Made by a program: the position numbers and the translations under genes
Assembly: GCF_002159945.1 (NCBI RefSeq)
Contig: NZ_NFJQ01000015.1
Location: 1-48,554 of the forward strand
DNA: 48,554 bases
Source: Cloacibacillus sp. An23
GTDB lineage: Bacteria > Synergistota > Synergistia > Synergistales > Synergistaceae
Reading direction: 5' to 3'
The notes under the pieces: generated by a model
What the model was told of the DNA's origin: nothing
Databases searched by the model: none
What the model saw: the letters and a program-made list of their open reading frames with translations, nothing else
Shown here: piece by piece, positions 7,297-16,336 of the stretch
Numbering within the stretch: position 1 is the first letter of the stretch
How the letters are laid out: each line of letters opens with the position of its first letter

Positions 7297-8904
7297 GTGA
7301 GGTATGTCGGTAAAACAGCAGCGCCGCACCGTTTTTTGTCCCGCATTTTTTTGACAGCTTTGTTCGCCGCAGTCCTTTGTACTGCGGTCCGGCACGCGCT
7401 CCCGGCCGCAGCGCTTGAAGCCGGGGACGACGGCGTCTATATCATCGCGACGAGCGCGGATCTCATCGCTTTCCGCGACGCGGTGAACGAGGGCAGCGGC
7501 GGCATAAGCGCGAAGCTGACAGCCGATATAGACCTGTCGTCCGGCGGCAGGCCCATAGAGTGGGAGCCCATCGGGAATCCGACATACAACGGCAGATTCG
7601 ACGGCGGTGGGCATACAGTGAGCGGGTATGTCGTGACTGAGGCTGTCTACGATTCTCGTTCGACATATTATGCCGGCTTCTTTGCAAAGATGGGAGATAT
7701 AGGCAAAAGATGCGAAATAAAAAATCTCGTGCTGCACGGCGATGTGAATCTGTCGGCCGAATACGACGGCTACCTGCGTGTCGGCGGCGTCGGCGGTCTG
7801 CTGTATGGGAAAGATCCGGTTCGCAGTCGTATTTCAAACTGCGTACATGTCGGTTCTGTCTATTCCATCGACGACACAAAGACAAAGTTAGGAGGATTTC
7901 TCGGTTATAATGACGGCGGTACGATTGACAACTGTTTTCATTCTGGCGATGTTTACACGAAACCGTCCGGCGATGTCACAGATATGGGAGGCTTCGTTGG
8001 AAGCAATTCAAAGGCGCAAAACATACTAAACTGCGGCTGGCAGAGCGGCGGAGGCAGCGGCGAGAATTATGTGAAAAACGGAGTCTGCGGCACAAGCAGT
8101 GCCGCAGATGTGACGACGCTTGATTATCAAATTGCAGCCCCTCCCATAGCAACCGCGCTCTCTGCGTCAATAGAAAAAGCTTCCATTGATACGGATGAAG
8201 TCACAACGGTAACTATCACAACCGCTCCGGGGACTCCGGCAAACGCCGGTGAATACATCGCCGACGCCCATGTTGCCGAAGATTCCTACAACCGCGCAGT
8301 GATAGAAGTTTCGGATAGCGGCGGCCTCACTTTTACAATTACGCCGGTCGCGGCCGGAGAGACCTCCGTAACCTTCGTAGCGGAGCTTCGTCCTACGGAT
8401 TTTTCAAAGCTTCCCGATTTCGTTCCGTCTTCCGACGACGGCTTGACTAATGAGATGTCGATGACGGTCGGTGTAAAAGTGACGAAAAAAGCCGCGGCCG
8501 AGGATATCCGCGTCGTTCCGGCGTCGGCAGATATGACGGTTGGCGAGCGGCTGACGCTTGCTGTTTTTTCTGGGGAAACGCGGCTTGAGGATGGCGTTAG
8601 CTGGGCCAGCGGCAGCGAGATGTGCGCGTGCGTCGACGCCGGCGGCGTTGTGACCGCGCTGGCGGAGGGGACCGCCGTGATCACGGCCTGCGCCGGTGAG
8701 GAAAAGAGGGCGCGGTGCTTTATCAATGTGTCGCCAACCGACGACGAAAAACCTGTTTCGGACGACGTGCCGCCGCGGCCGGAGGCTCCTGGCGGCACGG
8801 ACCAGCCTGACGCGCCGAGTTCTTCCGGGGGCGGATGTTCCGCGGGCTTCGGCGCTCCGCTGCTTATAGCTGCCGTTCTCCTCGTTGTTTGCAGACGGCG
8901 CTAG
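7297..8904 (+). CDS. Secreted GLUG/Ig-like protein with Synergist-CTERM tail
   Basis: A 535-aa exported protein. The N-terminus has a basic part and a hydrophobic signal segment (about 14-38, ending near LPAAALEA). Residues about 45-280 contain right-handed-helix-like GLUG repeats (GGVGGLLYG, LGGFLGYNDGG and MGGFVGSNS followed by NC motifs). An Ig-like group 2 domain lies at about 403-480 (VVPASADMTVGE, VTALAEGTAVITA). After a Pro/Asp-rich linker the tail at 507-535 has SSSGGGCSAG, a hydrophobic stretch and three Arg, fitting the Synergist-CTERM sorting signal. The start is GTG with GGAGG seven bases before it. It is likely surface-attached and possibly an adhesin; the ligand is unknown. Confidence 0.82.
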   Translation: MRYVGKTAAPHRFLSRIFLTALFAAVLCTAVRHALPAAALEAGDDGVYIIATSADLIAFRDAVNEGSGGISAKLTADIDLSSGGRPIEWEPIGNPTYNGRFDGGGHTVSGYVVTEAVYDSRSTYYAGFFAKMGDIGKRCEIKNLVLHGDVNLSAEYDGYLRVGGVGGLLYGKDPVRSRISNCVHVGSVYSIDDTKTKLGGFLGYNDGGTIDNCFHSGDVYTKPSGDVTDMGGFVGSNSKAQNILNCGWQSGGGSGENYVKNGVCGTSSAADVTTLDYQIAAPPIATALSASIEKASIDTDEVTTVTITTAPGTPANAGEYIADAHVAEDSYNRAVIEVSDSGGLTFTITPVAAGETSVTFVAELRPTDFSKLPDFVPSSDDGLTNEMSMTVGVKVTKKAAAEDIRVVPASADMTVGERLTLAVFSGETRLEDGVSWASGSEMCACVDAGGVVTALAEGTAVITACAGEEKRARCFINVSPTDDEKPVSDDVPPRPEAPGGTDQPDAPSSSGGGCSAGFGAPLLIAAVLLVVCRRR

Positions 8905-9057
8905 CGGCTGTTTTGCGGCAATATCCTGGCGTTCGGCACGAAGTTCTATTCAACTCCGGCATTCGCCATGCCGCGCTCCATCACGGCATCAGCCGTAGTC
9001 GCTTTATAGCGCGTTTATAAAAACTCCGTCGCTGGGCGAATGTCTGCCACGAATGAC

Positions 9058-9097
9058 AAAAAGCCGCGAAGAAGCTTTCGCGCTTCCCCGCGGCTTT
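9058..9097 (-). terminator. Terminator of the Lrp/AsnC regulator gene
   Basis: A nine-base stem (9060-9068 with 9089-9097) contains an inner GAAGC/GCTTC pairing. On the minus strand it runs into TTTTT (9062-9058). It lies 24 bases beyond the stop codon at 9122 and may also slow transcription arriving from 8904 on the other strand. Confidence 0.82.
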
Positions 9098-9121
9098 GAC
9101 GTTTTCCCGTACTTCGCGCTT

Positions 9122-9604
9122 CTATTGCTGCTGCTGGCCTCCGGCGGGCTGTTTTACCGGGTCTATGGGACGCGAGACGACGGGCGACGACAGGACTATC
9201 GCGGTGGTCGTCATGCCGCAGCTTCCCATTTTGCTGATGACCTCTTCTAGGTGGCCTACCGACGAGACTATGACTTTCAGTATGACGCCGTCGCTCCCCG
9301 TGAGGTGGTGGCATTCAAGCACTTCGGGGATCGATTTCGCCAGCTCGTCGGCCTGAGCGAGGAATGAGACCGGAATGGAAAGGCGGACGAAGGCCATTAT
9401 CGGATAGCCGACGCGCGACTGGTCTACTATCGCGCGGTATCCGAGGATTATCCCCGCTTCTTCCATGCGGCGCACGCGCTCCGCCACGGCTGGAGACGAG
9501 AGGCCGACCTTGCGGCCGAGCTCATTGAATGATATTCTCCCGTCTTCCTGGAGGATTCTGAGTATCTGTCTTCCAATGTCGTCAAGAAGTTTATTGCTGA
9601 GCAT
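9122..9604 (-). CDS. Lrp/AsnC family transcriptional regulator
   Basis: A 160-aa DNA-binding regulator. Residues 1-60 form the winged helix-turn-helix (ILRILQEDGRISFNELGRKV, then LSSPAVAERVRRMEEAGII). Residues about 62-145 form the RAM/ligand domain (GYPIMAFVRLSIP, VLECHHLTGSDGVILKV). The last 15 residues are Gln- and Pro-rich and are not typical of the family. Lrp-type proteins sense amino acids and control their metabolism. It is transcribed alone, with its own terminator. The target genes are not evident; nearby carAB is possible but unproven. Confidence 0.92.
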   Translation of the reverse strand: MLSNKLLDDIGRQILRILQEDGRISFNELGRKVGLSSPAVAERVRRMEEAGIILGYRAIVDQSRVGYPIMAFVRLSIPVSFLAQADELAKSIPEVLECHHLTGSDGVILKVIVSSVGHLEEVISKMGSCGMTTTAIVLSSPVVSRPIDPVKQPAGGQQQQ

Positions 9605-9783
9605 CTGTTAAATCCCCGCCCTTCTCATTAAAAAATAAGTTTATAAAACAATACAACGTTAATATTAAAGCATAATCGAAAAAAAAGGAATAGCTGATAA
9701 GGAATTTTTATCCCGTAAAGAGATTTTTTACTAAAAAACGCTTTTTGCCGCTCTTTAGGCGGCGCCGGACGTCTCGTCAAATG

Positions 9784-9811
9784 AAAAGGAGGGCGGCGCG
9801 CGCCGTCCTCC
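9784..9811 (-). terminator. Terminator of carAB
   Basis: An 11-pair GC-rich stem with one G-U pair (9788-9798 with 9801-9811) is followed on the minus strand by TTTTCATTT. It is located 18 bases after the carB stop. Confidence 0.75.
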
Positions 9812-9829
9812 GGTTTCGTCTTGCTTCGT

Positions 9830-12800
9830 TTATCTTTTGCCGAGCCCCGCCGCGACGGCCCACGCCGCGGAAATCGAGTGCAGGCACGGGATGCCCGCAG
9901 AACAGGCGTGGCGGCGTATCAGCGTGCCGTCCGCCATGTGGCGCTCGTTGCCGCCGGGGATGTTGAGCACTAGATCCCAGCCGCCGGAGCGCAGCCGTTT
10001 CACAAGGTCTTCGCGTTCGACGCATCCGGCCTCTATGCCCCACTTTTTGAGGTAGGCCGCCGTGCCTGCTGTCGCCTCGACCTTCCAGCCGAGCTGTTTG
10101 AAGAGCGCCGCGACAGGCATGGCCTCCGACTTTTCGCTGTCCGCTATGCTCATCAGTATGCGTCCGGCCTGCGGCGGCGTCCAGCCCGTGCCGCGCAGCC
10201 CTTCCATGATCGCGTCTGAGAGGTTGTCGGCCATTCCAAGGCTTTCGCCGGTGGACATCATTCTCGGGCCGAGCTTCGGGTCGAGGCCGGGCAGCTTGTC
10301 GTTGGAGAAGACGGGGACTTTCACGCCCCAGAGGCCGCTCTCATGGTAGAGGCCGAGGCCGTAGGGCATGTCGCGCAGTTTTTCGCCGAGCGCGAGGCCG
10401 ACGGCTATATCGACGAGCGGCAGGCCGGATATTTTGCTGGCTATCGGCACAGTGCGGCTCGCGCGCGGGTTGGCCTCAATTATCCAGAAGGCCCCGGACC
10501 TGAGCACGAACTGTATGTTGAGCAGGCCGTGGACGTCGAGCTCGCGCGATATGGTCGAGACGAAGCTGAGCACCTCGTCCTGCTGCTCCTTCGTGAGCGA
10601 GAAGCTCGGGAAAACGGCTATCGAGTCGCCTGAGTGTATTCCGGCAGGGTCTATGTGTTCGAATATGCCTGGGATGAGCACGTCCCCGCCGTCGCAGAGC
10701 GCGTCACATTCAAACTCGCGGCCCGCGAGGAACTGGTCCACCATTACCTTCTGTCCAGGGACCGCGTCGAAGGCTTCTTTAAGCACTGCGACAAGCGATT
10801 TTTCGTCGTAGACGGCGCGCATCGCGACGCCGCCGATGACGAAGCTCGGGCGCACCATGAGCGGGTAGCCGAAGCGTTCAGCCGCTTCGAGAGCCTCTTC
10901 TACGGATGCGACGTCCACGCCCTTGGGCTCCGGCACGCCGATGCGCGCAAGCAGGCGCGAGAACTGGCCTCTGTCCTCAGCCGCCTCGATGACCTTAGCG
11001 TCGGGGCCGAAGAGCTTCACGCCGCGCGCTGCGAGGTCGAGGCCGAGGCGCAGCGATGTCTGCCCGCCGAAGCAGGCGAAGACGCCCGCGGCCTTTTCGC
11101 GCTCGAGTATCGGCACGGCGTCGTCCACGGTGAGCGGCTCGAGGTAGAGCGCGTCGGATATGTCGTGGTCTGTGCTGACCGTCTCGGGGTTCACGTTCAT
11201 CATTATCGCGCGCACGCCGCGGCGGCGCAGCGCTTCGACCGCCTTGACGCAGCAGTAGTCGAACTCGACGCCCTGCGCTATGCGTATCGGGCCGGAGCCG
11301 AGGACGACTACGCCGCCCTCATGGTCGCCGTGCGGGTCGTCTCCCGCGCCCGGCGCGCCGTAGTAATAGCCGGAGCCGGAGGGGAACTCGCCGGCGCAGC
11401 CGTCAACTTCACGGTAGCCGGAGGCGCAGCCCTCTTCTTTTATGATCCTGCGCGCCTCGTCCTCGGAGAGTCCCGCGGCGCGCGCTATCTGCGAGGCGGT
11501 GAATCCCTTCATCGCGGCGCTGGCTATATTGCCGTTGACTGCGCCGTCCTCTTCGAGATATTTTTCCGCGAGCTGTATCGCGTTGAGCTGTTCTATAAAG
11601 TAGCGGCGTATGTGCGTCCTGCGCGCTACTTCTTCGACGGTCGTCGAGCTGCGGCGCAGGAGTTCGGTTATAGCGTCGATTCGCAGGTGCGTCGGGCGGT
11701 TGACCTGGTCCCAGAGCTTGCGCGTCTCCCACGTGCGCATATTCCTGTCGGGCAGGCTCTTGCCGCGCGCGACGGAGCGCCACGCCTTTGTAAGCGCCTG
11801 CGCGAAGTTCGTGCCTATCGCGAGGACCTCGCCCGTCGCCTTCATGCGCGGGCCGAGCGTGAAATCCGCCTGCGGGAAGCTGTCGAAGGGCCACGACGGA
11901 ACCTTGACGGCCACGTAGTCGAGCGCCGGCTCGGAGAGCGCGCTGCCGGCGCCCGTGACGGGGTTCGCCATCTCGGTGAGCTCGAGGCCGAGCGCGATCT
12001 TCGCCGCCATGCGCGCTATCGGATATCCCGTCGCCTTGCTCGCGAGGGCGCTGGAGCGGCTCGCACGCGGGTTGACCTCTATTACGTAATACTCGCTGCC
12101 ATCCGGCGCGAGCGCAAACTGCACGTTGCAGGCCCCGCGTATGTCGAGCGTGTCTACTATCTTCAGCGCCGCCGTGCGCAGCATCTGCCATTCCTTGTCG
12201 GTGAGAGTCAGTGTCGGCGAGACGACGACGGAGTCTCCAGTGTGGACGCCCATCGGGTCTATGTTCTCCATTCCGCAGACGGCCAGCGCATTTCCGGCGC
12301 AGTCGCGGACGACTTCTATTTCTATCTCGTGCCATCCCTCGAGGTAGCGCTCGATGAGCGCGCGCCCGACCGGCGATGCGGCGAGCGCGTCCTCCGTCTG
12401 GACGACGAAGCTCTCGACGTCGCGCACGACCGAGTTGCCCGAGCCGCCGAGAGTGAAGTCAGGGCGCAGGATAAGCGGAAGCGGCGTGTGCAGGGCGAAC
12501 TCCTGCGCCTCCGCGACCGACGAGATACCGCGGCTCGCTATTATCGGCTGGCCTGCGTCGAGCATAGCGCGGCGGAAGGGCTCGCGCGCCTCGGCGCGTT
12601 CGACCGCCTCGGGCTGCGTGCCGAGCACGCGGCATTTGTGGCGCTTCCATATCCCGCGCTTTTCGCACTCCATACATAGGTTCAGCCCCGTCTGTCCGCC
12701 GAGAGTGGCGACGACGCCGTCGGGCGCGTGCTCTCTGAGTATCTCTTCGACGACCTCGGGAAGCAGCGGGCGGATATACACCACGTCCGCGACAGAGCTG

Positions 12801-12967
12801 TCCGTCTGTATCGTCGCCGGGTTGCTGTTTAAGAGGATGACGCTGCATCCCTCTTCCTTCAGCGCGCGGCAGGCCTGTGTGCCGGCGTAGTCGAACTCCG
12901 CCGCCTGTCCTATCTTTATCGGGCCGGAGCCCAGCACAAGAACTTTCTTTATAGATGCGTCTCTCAT
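9830..12967 (-). CDS. carB: Carbamoyl-phosphate synthase large subunit
   Basis: A 1045-aa enzyme with two ATP-grasp halves that makes carbamoyl phosphate from bicarbonate, ATP and ammonia delivered by CarA. The N-terminal half starts with VLVLGSGPIKIGQAAEFDYAG and NSNPATIQTDSS. The second half restarts at VVVLGSGPIRIAQGVEFDYC, and metal and nucleotide motifs such as VIEVNPRASRSSA and IIEANPRASRT occur in each. The C-terminal MGS-like allosteric domain ends the protein. It is slightly shorter than E. coli CarB (1073). ATG 12967 follows the carA stop by one base with GGGGAG in front. It supplies arginine and pyrimidine synthesis. Confidence 0.97.
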   Translation of the reverse strand: MRDASIKKVLVLGSGPIKIGQAAEFDYAGTQACRALKEEGCSVILLNSNPATIQTDSSVADVVYIRPLLPEVVEEILREHAPDGVVATLGGQTGLNLCMECEKRGIWKRHKCRVLGTQPEAVERAEAREPFRRAMLDAGQPIIASRGISSVAEAQEFALHTPLPLILRPDFTLGGSGNSVVRDVESFVVQTEDALAASPVGRALIERYLEGWHEIEIEVVRDCAGNALAVCGMENIDPMGVHTGDSVVVSPTLTLTDKEWQMLRTAALKIVDTLDIRGACNVQFALAPDGSEYYVIEVNPRASRSSALASKATGYPIARMAAKIALGLELTEMANPVTGAGSALSEPALDYVAVKVPSWPFDSFPQADFTLGPRMKATGEVLAIGTNFAQALTKAWRSVARGKSLPDRNMRTWETRKLWDQVNRPTHLRIDAITELLRRSSTTVEEVARRTHIRRYFIEQLNAIQLAEKYLEEDGAVNGNIASAAMKGFTASQIARAAGLSEDEARRIIKEEGCASGYREVDGCAGEFPSGSGYYYGAPGAGDDPHGDHEGGVVVLGSGPIRIAQGVEFDYCCVKAVEALRRRGVRAIMMNVNPETVSTDHDISDALYLEPLTVDDAVPILEREKAAGVFACFGGQTSLRLGLDLAARGVKLFGPDAKVIEAAEDRGQFSRLLARIGVPEPKGVDVASVEEALEAAERFGYPLMVRPSFVIGGVAMRAVYDEKSLVAVLKEAFDAVPGQKVMVDQFLAGREFECDALCDGGDVLIPGIFEHIDPAGIHSGDSIAVFPSFSLTKEQQDEVLSFVSTISRELDVHGLLNIQFVLRSGAFWIIEANPRASRTVPIASKISGLPLVDIAVGLALGEKLRDMPYGLGLYHESGLWGVKVPVFSNDKLPGLDPKLGPRMMSTGESLGMADNLSDAIMEGLRGTGWTPPQAGRILMSIADSEKSEAMPVAALFKQLGWKVEATAGTAAYLKKWGIEAGCVEREDLVKRLRSGGWDLVLNIPGGNERHMADGTLIRRHACSAGIPCLHSISAAWAVAAGLGKR

Positions 12968-12968
12968 A

Positions 12969-14027
12969 CTAATTTCTCCCCTGGCGCGCGGCCTTCATGC
13001 GGTCAATGAAATTGTCGAAGATATATGAGGCGTCCTCCGGCCCCGGCGAAGCCTCCGGATGGAACTGCACCGAGAGCGCGTCGAAGCGCCTGTGGCGAAG
13101 CCCCTCGACCGTGCCGTCCCCGAGATGCTTGTAGGCCACCTCGAGCTCAGTATTCACGAGGCTATCCGCGTCCACCGCGTACTGGTGGTTCTGGCTCGTC
13201 AGCAGGCCGCGCCCAGTCGCCACGTCGAACACCGGCTGATTCGCGCCGCGGTGGCCAAAGGAGAGCTTCTTCGTCCTGCCGCCGCAGGCCATCGCAAGAA
13301 GCTGATTGCCGAGGCATACGCCGAGCAGCGGAAGTTTCCCGAGCATCTTCGCCGCCTCCGCCGCCTCGCGCCCGAGCACCGATGGGTCGCCGGGGCCGTT
13401 GCTCAGCAGCACGCCGTCGGCGCCGCTCGAAAGCACGGTATCGGCCGGCGTATCGTGCGGGAAGCGGATGACGCGGCAGCCGCGCCGCTCCATACTGCGG
13501 ATTATATTCTCCTTCACGCCGTAGTCCATCACCGCGACGGTGAGCTCCCCACCACCGCTGACGATAGGCATATCGCAAGAGACCTCGTGAACCAGCGTCG
13601 GCGGCAGCTCGGTAAGCCCCGGGGCCGCCGGTTCCGTATCGAGGCGGCCCATCATCGAACCCACCTCGCGGATCTTGAGGACAAGCCCGCGCGTATCTAT
13701 ATCGTGGACGATCGGACGGCCGTTCTCCGCCATCCAGTCGTGTAAACTTTCAAAGCGCCCGCATTCCGTTTCGTCGAGGCGCGTCATCAGCGCCGCTCGC
13801 GGCCACACGCGCCGCCCTTCGAGATTCTCCTTGTCTACGCCGTAAATCCCGATGGGCGGGAAAGCGAAAACGACGATCTGCCCGTTGTACGAAGGGTCTG
13901 TCAGAGTCTGCGGATAGCCGCACGAGGCGGTCGTAAAGACGACCTCCCCCTCCACCGGCCCGTCGAGCCTGCCGCGCCCGCGCCACACCGAGCCGTCGCT
14001 CAAAGTCAGATATACGTGGTCATCCAT
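12969..14027 (-). CDS. carA: Carbamoyl-phosphate synthase small subunit
   Basis: A 352-aa glutamine amidotransferase subunit that hydrolyses glutamine and passes ammonia to CarB. The N-terminal domain shows the family motifs TTASCGYPQTLTDPSY and DTRGLVLKIR. The class I amidotransferase domain has the nucleophile Cys238 in LGVCLGNQ and the downstream His-Glu in FHPEASPGP; GHRGANQPV is also typical. AAGGAG precedes ATG 14027. It is the first gene of a carA-carB operon driven from the promoter at 14120-14147. Confidence 0.97.
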   Translation of the reverse strand: MDDHVYLTLSDGSVWRGRGRLDGPVEGEVVFTTASCGYPQTLTDPSYNGQIVVFAFPPIGIYGVDKENLEGRRVWPRAALMTRLDETECGRFESLHDWMAENGRPIVHDIDTRGLVLKIREVGSMMGRLDTEPAAPGLTELPPTLVHEVSCDMPIVSGGGELTVAVMDYGVKENIIRSMERRGCRVIRFPHDTPADTVLSSGADGVLLSNGPGDPSVLGREAAEAAKMLGKLPLLGVCLGNQLLAMACGGRTKKLSFGHRGANQPVFDVATGRGLLTSQNHQYAVDADSLVNTELEVAYKHLGDGTVEGLRHRRFDALSVQFHPEASPGPEDASYIFDNFIDRMKAARQGRN

Positions 14028-14054
14028 AATCTATGCGCTCCTTCGAGGCGAACT

Positions 14055-14087
14055 AAAATAAACAGGAACAATTATTTTGTTTACTTT
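14055..14087. repeat. Dyad in the carA leader
   Basis: AAAATAAACA (14055-14064) and TGTTTACTTT (14078-14087) are complementary at nine of ten positions across a 13-base gap. The dyad lies between the predicted carA start point and its ribosome site. It could be an operator or an AU-rich RNA stem. It does not resemble the ARG-box consensus. Confidence 0.4.
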
Positions 14088-14119
14088 CATATTTCACCCA
14101 GCGTTCAAATTTCCAGTGT

Positions 14120-14147
14120 ATTATAACCTTAACAGGAAAAACGTCAA
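14120..14147 (-). promoter_or_regulatory. carAB promoter
   Basis: On the minus strand TTGACG (14147-14142) and TATAAT (14125-14120) are 16 bases apart. A start near 14113 gives a leader of about 85 bases before the carA ATG at 14027. Confidence 0.78.
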
Positions 14148-14401
14148 CCCCGCAAGCGCACGTTTTTCCGCAAATAATGCAAATTCAACCGATTGCACAA
14201 AAATTGGCCCTTATTTTTAGCCAGGAATAGTCAACATCGGGATATACGCGCGTCCGGCCACGCTAAAACACTGGCGCCGAAGCTTTTTCGGCCTCAACGG
14301 TACGAATCGAAGTCCGGAAATTTTATATACAACGGCGCATCGGTATGGCTCTCCGCTTCGTCAATCGAAACGCAAGAATTCCGCGCGGCGCGGCGAAAGG
14401 A

Positions 14402-14407
14402 TATAAT
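14402..14407 (+). promoter_or_regulatory. -10 element for the DNA glycosylase gene
   Basis: A perfect TATAAT lies 34 bases before the ATG at 14441, with GGAGG (14429-14433) between them. The matching -35 (TTCCGC at 17 bases) is weak, so the assignment rests on the -10 alone. Confidence 0.42.
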
Positions 14408-14440
14408 AGCCTGGTAAAAAACGGAAACGGAGGACGCGCG

Positions 14441-14944
14441 ATGAAATACAGCTTCGGCCCGCTGATAAACGAAAACTCAAAAATACTGATACTGGGCTCT
14501 CTGCCGGGAGTGAGGTCGCTCGCCGAATCCAGATACTACGCGCATCCTCAGAACAAATTCTGGAAAATAATCTACGGGGCGTGGGGGCTGACGCCAGACG
14601 CGGACTTCGACGCGCGCTACGGCTTCATACTCGCCCACGGACTCGCGCTCTGGGACGTGATAAAATGCGCGCGCCGCGAAGGCAGCGCCGACGGCAGCAT
14701 CCGCGACGAAACGCCGAACGACGTCCCGGCGCTCCTCGCTACCCACCCCGCCGTATCGCTGATAATCTTCAACGGAGGCTTCGCCTTCGCGAAATACAAA
14801 AAATACTTCGGCCTCCCGAAAATAGAATACAGAAAAATGCTCTCCACCAGCCCCGCCTGCGCAGGACGGGACAAGGAAAGAGAGGAGATGTGGAGGGCGG
14901 CGCTGAGGCGTGCAGCCCCAAGCTCAGCCATCCCATTACAATAG
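14441..14944 (+). CDS. DNA-deoxyinosine glycosylase (uracil-DNA glycosylase superfamily)
   Basis: A 167-aa repair enzyme that removes deaminated adenine (hypoxanthine) from DNA. Family signatures are ILILGSLPGVRS (15-26) and YYAHPQNKFWKII (32-44), followed by GLALWDVIKCARREGSADG and, near the C-terminus, LSTSPACAG, matching TIGR04274. The ATG at 14441 follows GGAGG by seven bases; a longer reading frame from 14345 runs over the promoter and is rejected. It is probably transcribed alone; the next gene has its own promoter. Confidence 0.88.
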   Translation: MKYSFGPLINENSKILILGSLPGVRSLAESRYYAHPQNKFWKIIYGAWGLTPDADFDARYGFILAHGLALWDVIKCARREGSADGSIRDETPNDVPALLATHPAVSLIIFNGGFAFAKYKKYFGLPKIEYRKMLSTSPACAGRDKEREEMWRAALRRAAPSSAIPLQ

Positions 14945-15000
14945 AAAACCACACGGCGCGGCAAAGCGAACACAGCGATGCCGCAGCGGGAGTATAGCAT

Positions 15001-15028
15001 TTGACACCACATTATGTTTGGCTATAAT
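15001..15028 (+). promoter_or_regulatory. Consensus sigma-70 promoter for the DUF4143 ATPase
   Basis: TTGACA (15001-15006) and TATAAT (15023-15028) both match the consensus exactly, with a 16-base spacer. The expected start is near 15035, about 29 bases before the ATG at 15064. Confidence 0.85.
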
Positions 15029-15063
15029 AAAATCAAATTTTAGAATAGCCGGGTATGAATTAA

Positions 15064-16314
15064 ATGTACATAAAACGCGCGGCAGAAGAAACGGTAAAAA
15101 AATTGTCGAATATGTTTCCTGTTCTGCTTGTCACAGGGCCCAGACAGGTCGGGAAAACTACACTGTTACAGAAGCTTATGGAGGACGATCGAAAATATGT
15201 GACGCTAGACGACCCTGACGTTCGGTATCTAGCAAAGCGCGATCCCGCTCTTTTTATGCAGCGCTATACTCCGCCGGTGCTCATTGACGAAATTCAGTAC
15301 GCTACGGAGCTACTGCCGTATATAAAGATGAGCGCCGACCGCTCAGGACGCAAGGGAGATTTCTGGCTTACCGGCTCGCAGGTATTCCGGCTTATGAAGA
15401 ACGTAAGCGAAAGCCTGGCTGGGCGCGTAGGCATCGTCAATCTGCTGGGACTCTCGGACGCGGAGATATACGGATACGAAAGCACTCCGTACACCACAGA
15501 CGCCGCGCGCCTTATGAAACGAGCCGCTGGTATGAAAGAAAGAGGCCTGAACGAAATCTACGCCAGAATATTCAAAGGGTCGATGCCGGCGCTCTACGCA
15601 GGTGACACAGACTGGGAAGTGTATTATAGGTCTTACGTAGAGACATACTTGCAGCGCGATATCCGCGACCTTTCACAGGTGGCGGACGAGATGCAGTTTT
15701 ATAATTTTATGACGATAACTGCCGCGCACACGTCGAAGCCGGTCGTATATGAGGAGTTTGCGGGCGCAGCAGGCATAAGCGCGCCGACTGCCAAGAAATG
15801 GCTCTCTCTGCTCGTATCGTCTCACATTATCGCGCTCGTTCAGCCATACTCGAACAACATCTTAAAGCGCGCGGTAAAAATGCCGCTCATGCATTTCCTG
15901 GACACCGGGCTGGCGGCGTACCTTTTAAAATGGGGAAGCCCTGAAGTCCTTGAACGCGGCATAATGTCTGGGGTTTTTTTTGAAAGCTACGTATTCTCCG
16001 AAATTTACAAAAGCTATCTGAACGCCGGGAAGGAGCCGCCTGTCTATTACTACAGAGACAAAGACCAGAAGGAAATAGACATCCTGCTCTATCAGAACGG
16101 TACGATATTTCCCATCGAAATAAAGAAAGCCGCTTCGCCAGGCAAGAGCTCAATAAAAAATTTCTCCGTGCTGGCTCCGCTGGATAATCCGGAACGCTTC
16201 GGAGGAATGCGCGAGCTCAAGACCGCAATAGGCCAAGGCAACGTAATTTGCATGTCGAAGAACCTGCTGCCCATCGACGAAAAAAACTGGTACGTCCCGG
16301 CCTGGCTCGTGTAA
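15064..16314 (+). CDS. AAA-type ATPase with DUF4143 domain
   Basis: A 416-aa protein of the widespread AAA_14/DUF4143 group. Walker A is GPRQVGKTT (25-33), Walker B is VLIDEIQ (72-78) and the sensor region is FWLTGSQ. The mid-part carries SYVETYLQRDIRDL, the DUF4143 entry motif. The C-terminal part has HFLDTGLAAYLL, FESYVFSEI, YYRDKDQKEIDILL and IEIKKA, a PD-(D/E)xK nuclease-like core (E, D, E-x-K). These genes are common, often horizontally spread and of unproven role. The ribosome site before the ATG is weak despite the strong promoter. No partner gene is next to it. Confidence 0.86.
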   Translation: MYIKRAAEETVKKLSNMFPVLLVTGPRQVGKTTLLQKLMEDDRKYVTLDDPDVRYLAKRDPALFMQRYTPPVLIDEIQYATELLPYIKMSADRSGRKGDFWLTGSQVFRLMKNVSESLAGRVGIVNLLGLSDAEIYGYESTPYTTDAARLMKRAAGMKERGLNEIYARIFKGSMPALYAGDTDWEVYYRSYVETYLQRDIRDLSQVADEMQFYNFMTITAAHTSKPVVYEEFAGAAGISAPTAKKWLSLLVSSHIIALVQPYSNNILKRAVKMPLMHFLDTGLAAYLLKWGSPEVLERGIMSGVFFESYVFSEIYKSYLNAGKEPPVYYYRDKDQKEIDILLYQNGTIFPIEIKKAASPGKSSIKNFSVLAPLDNPERFGGMRELKTAIGQGNVICMSKNLLPIDEKNWYVPAWLV

Positions 16315-16336
16315 TCAGCTGAGTCAGATACAAAAC

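Larger units (their letters stand above)
14028..14440. other. Divergent carA / DNA glycosylase intergenic region
   Basis: This non-coding stretch holds the carA promoter (14120-14147, minus), a dyad in the carA leader (14055-14087) and a -10 element for the glycosylase gene (14402-14407, plus). I see no gene between about 14150 and 14390. Confidence 0.55.

Noticed and set aside
9837-12890. Very long plus-strand open frames opposite carB (up to 681 codons)
   Set aside because: Long antisense frames are expected opposite GC-rich genes with strong codon bias. They are rich in Arg, Ala and Val and carry no motifs, while carB is unmistakable on the other strand.
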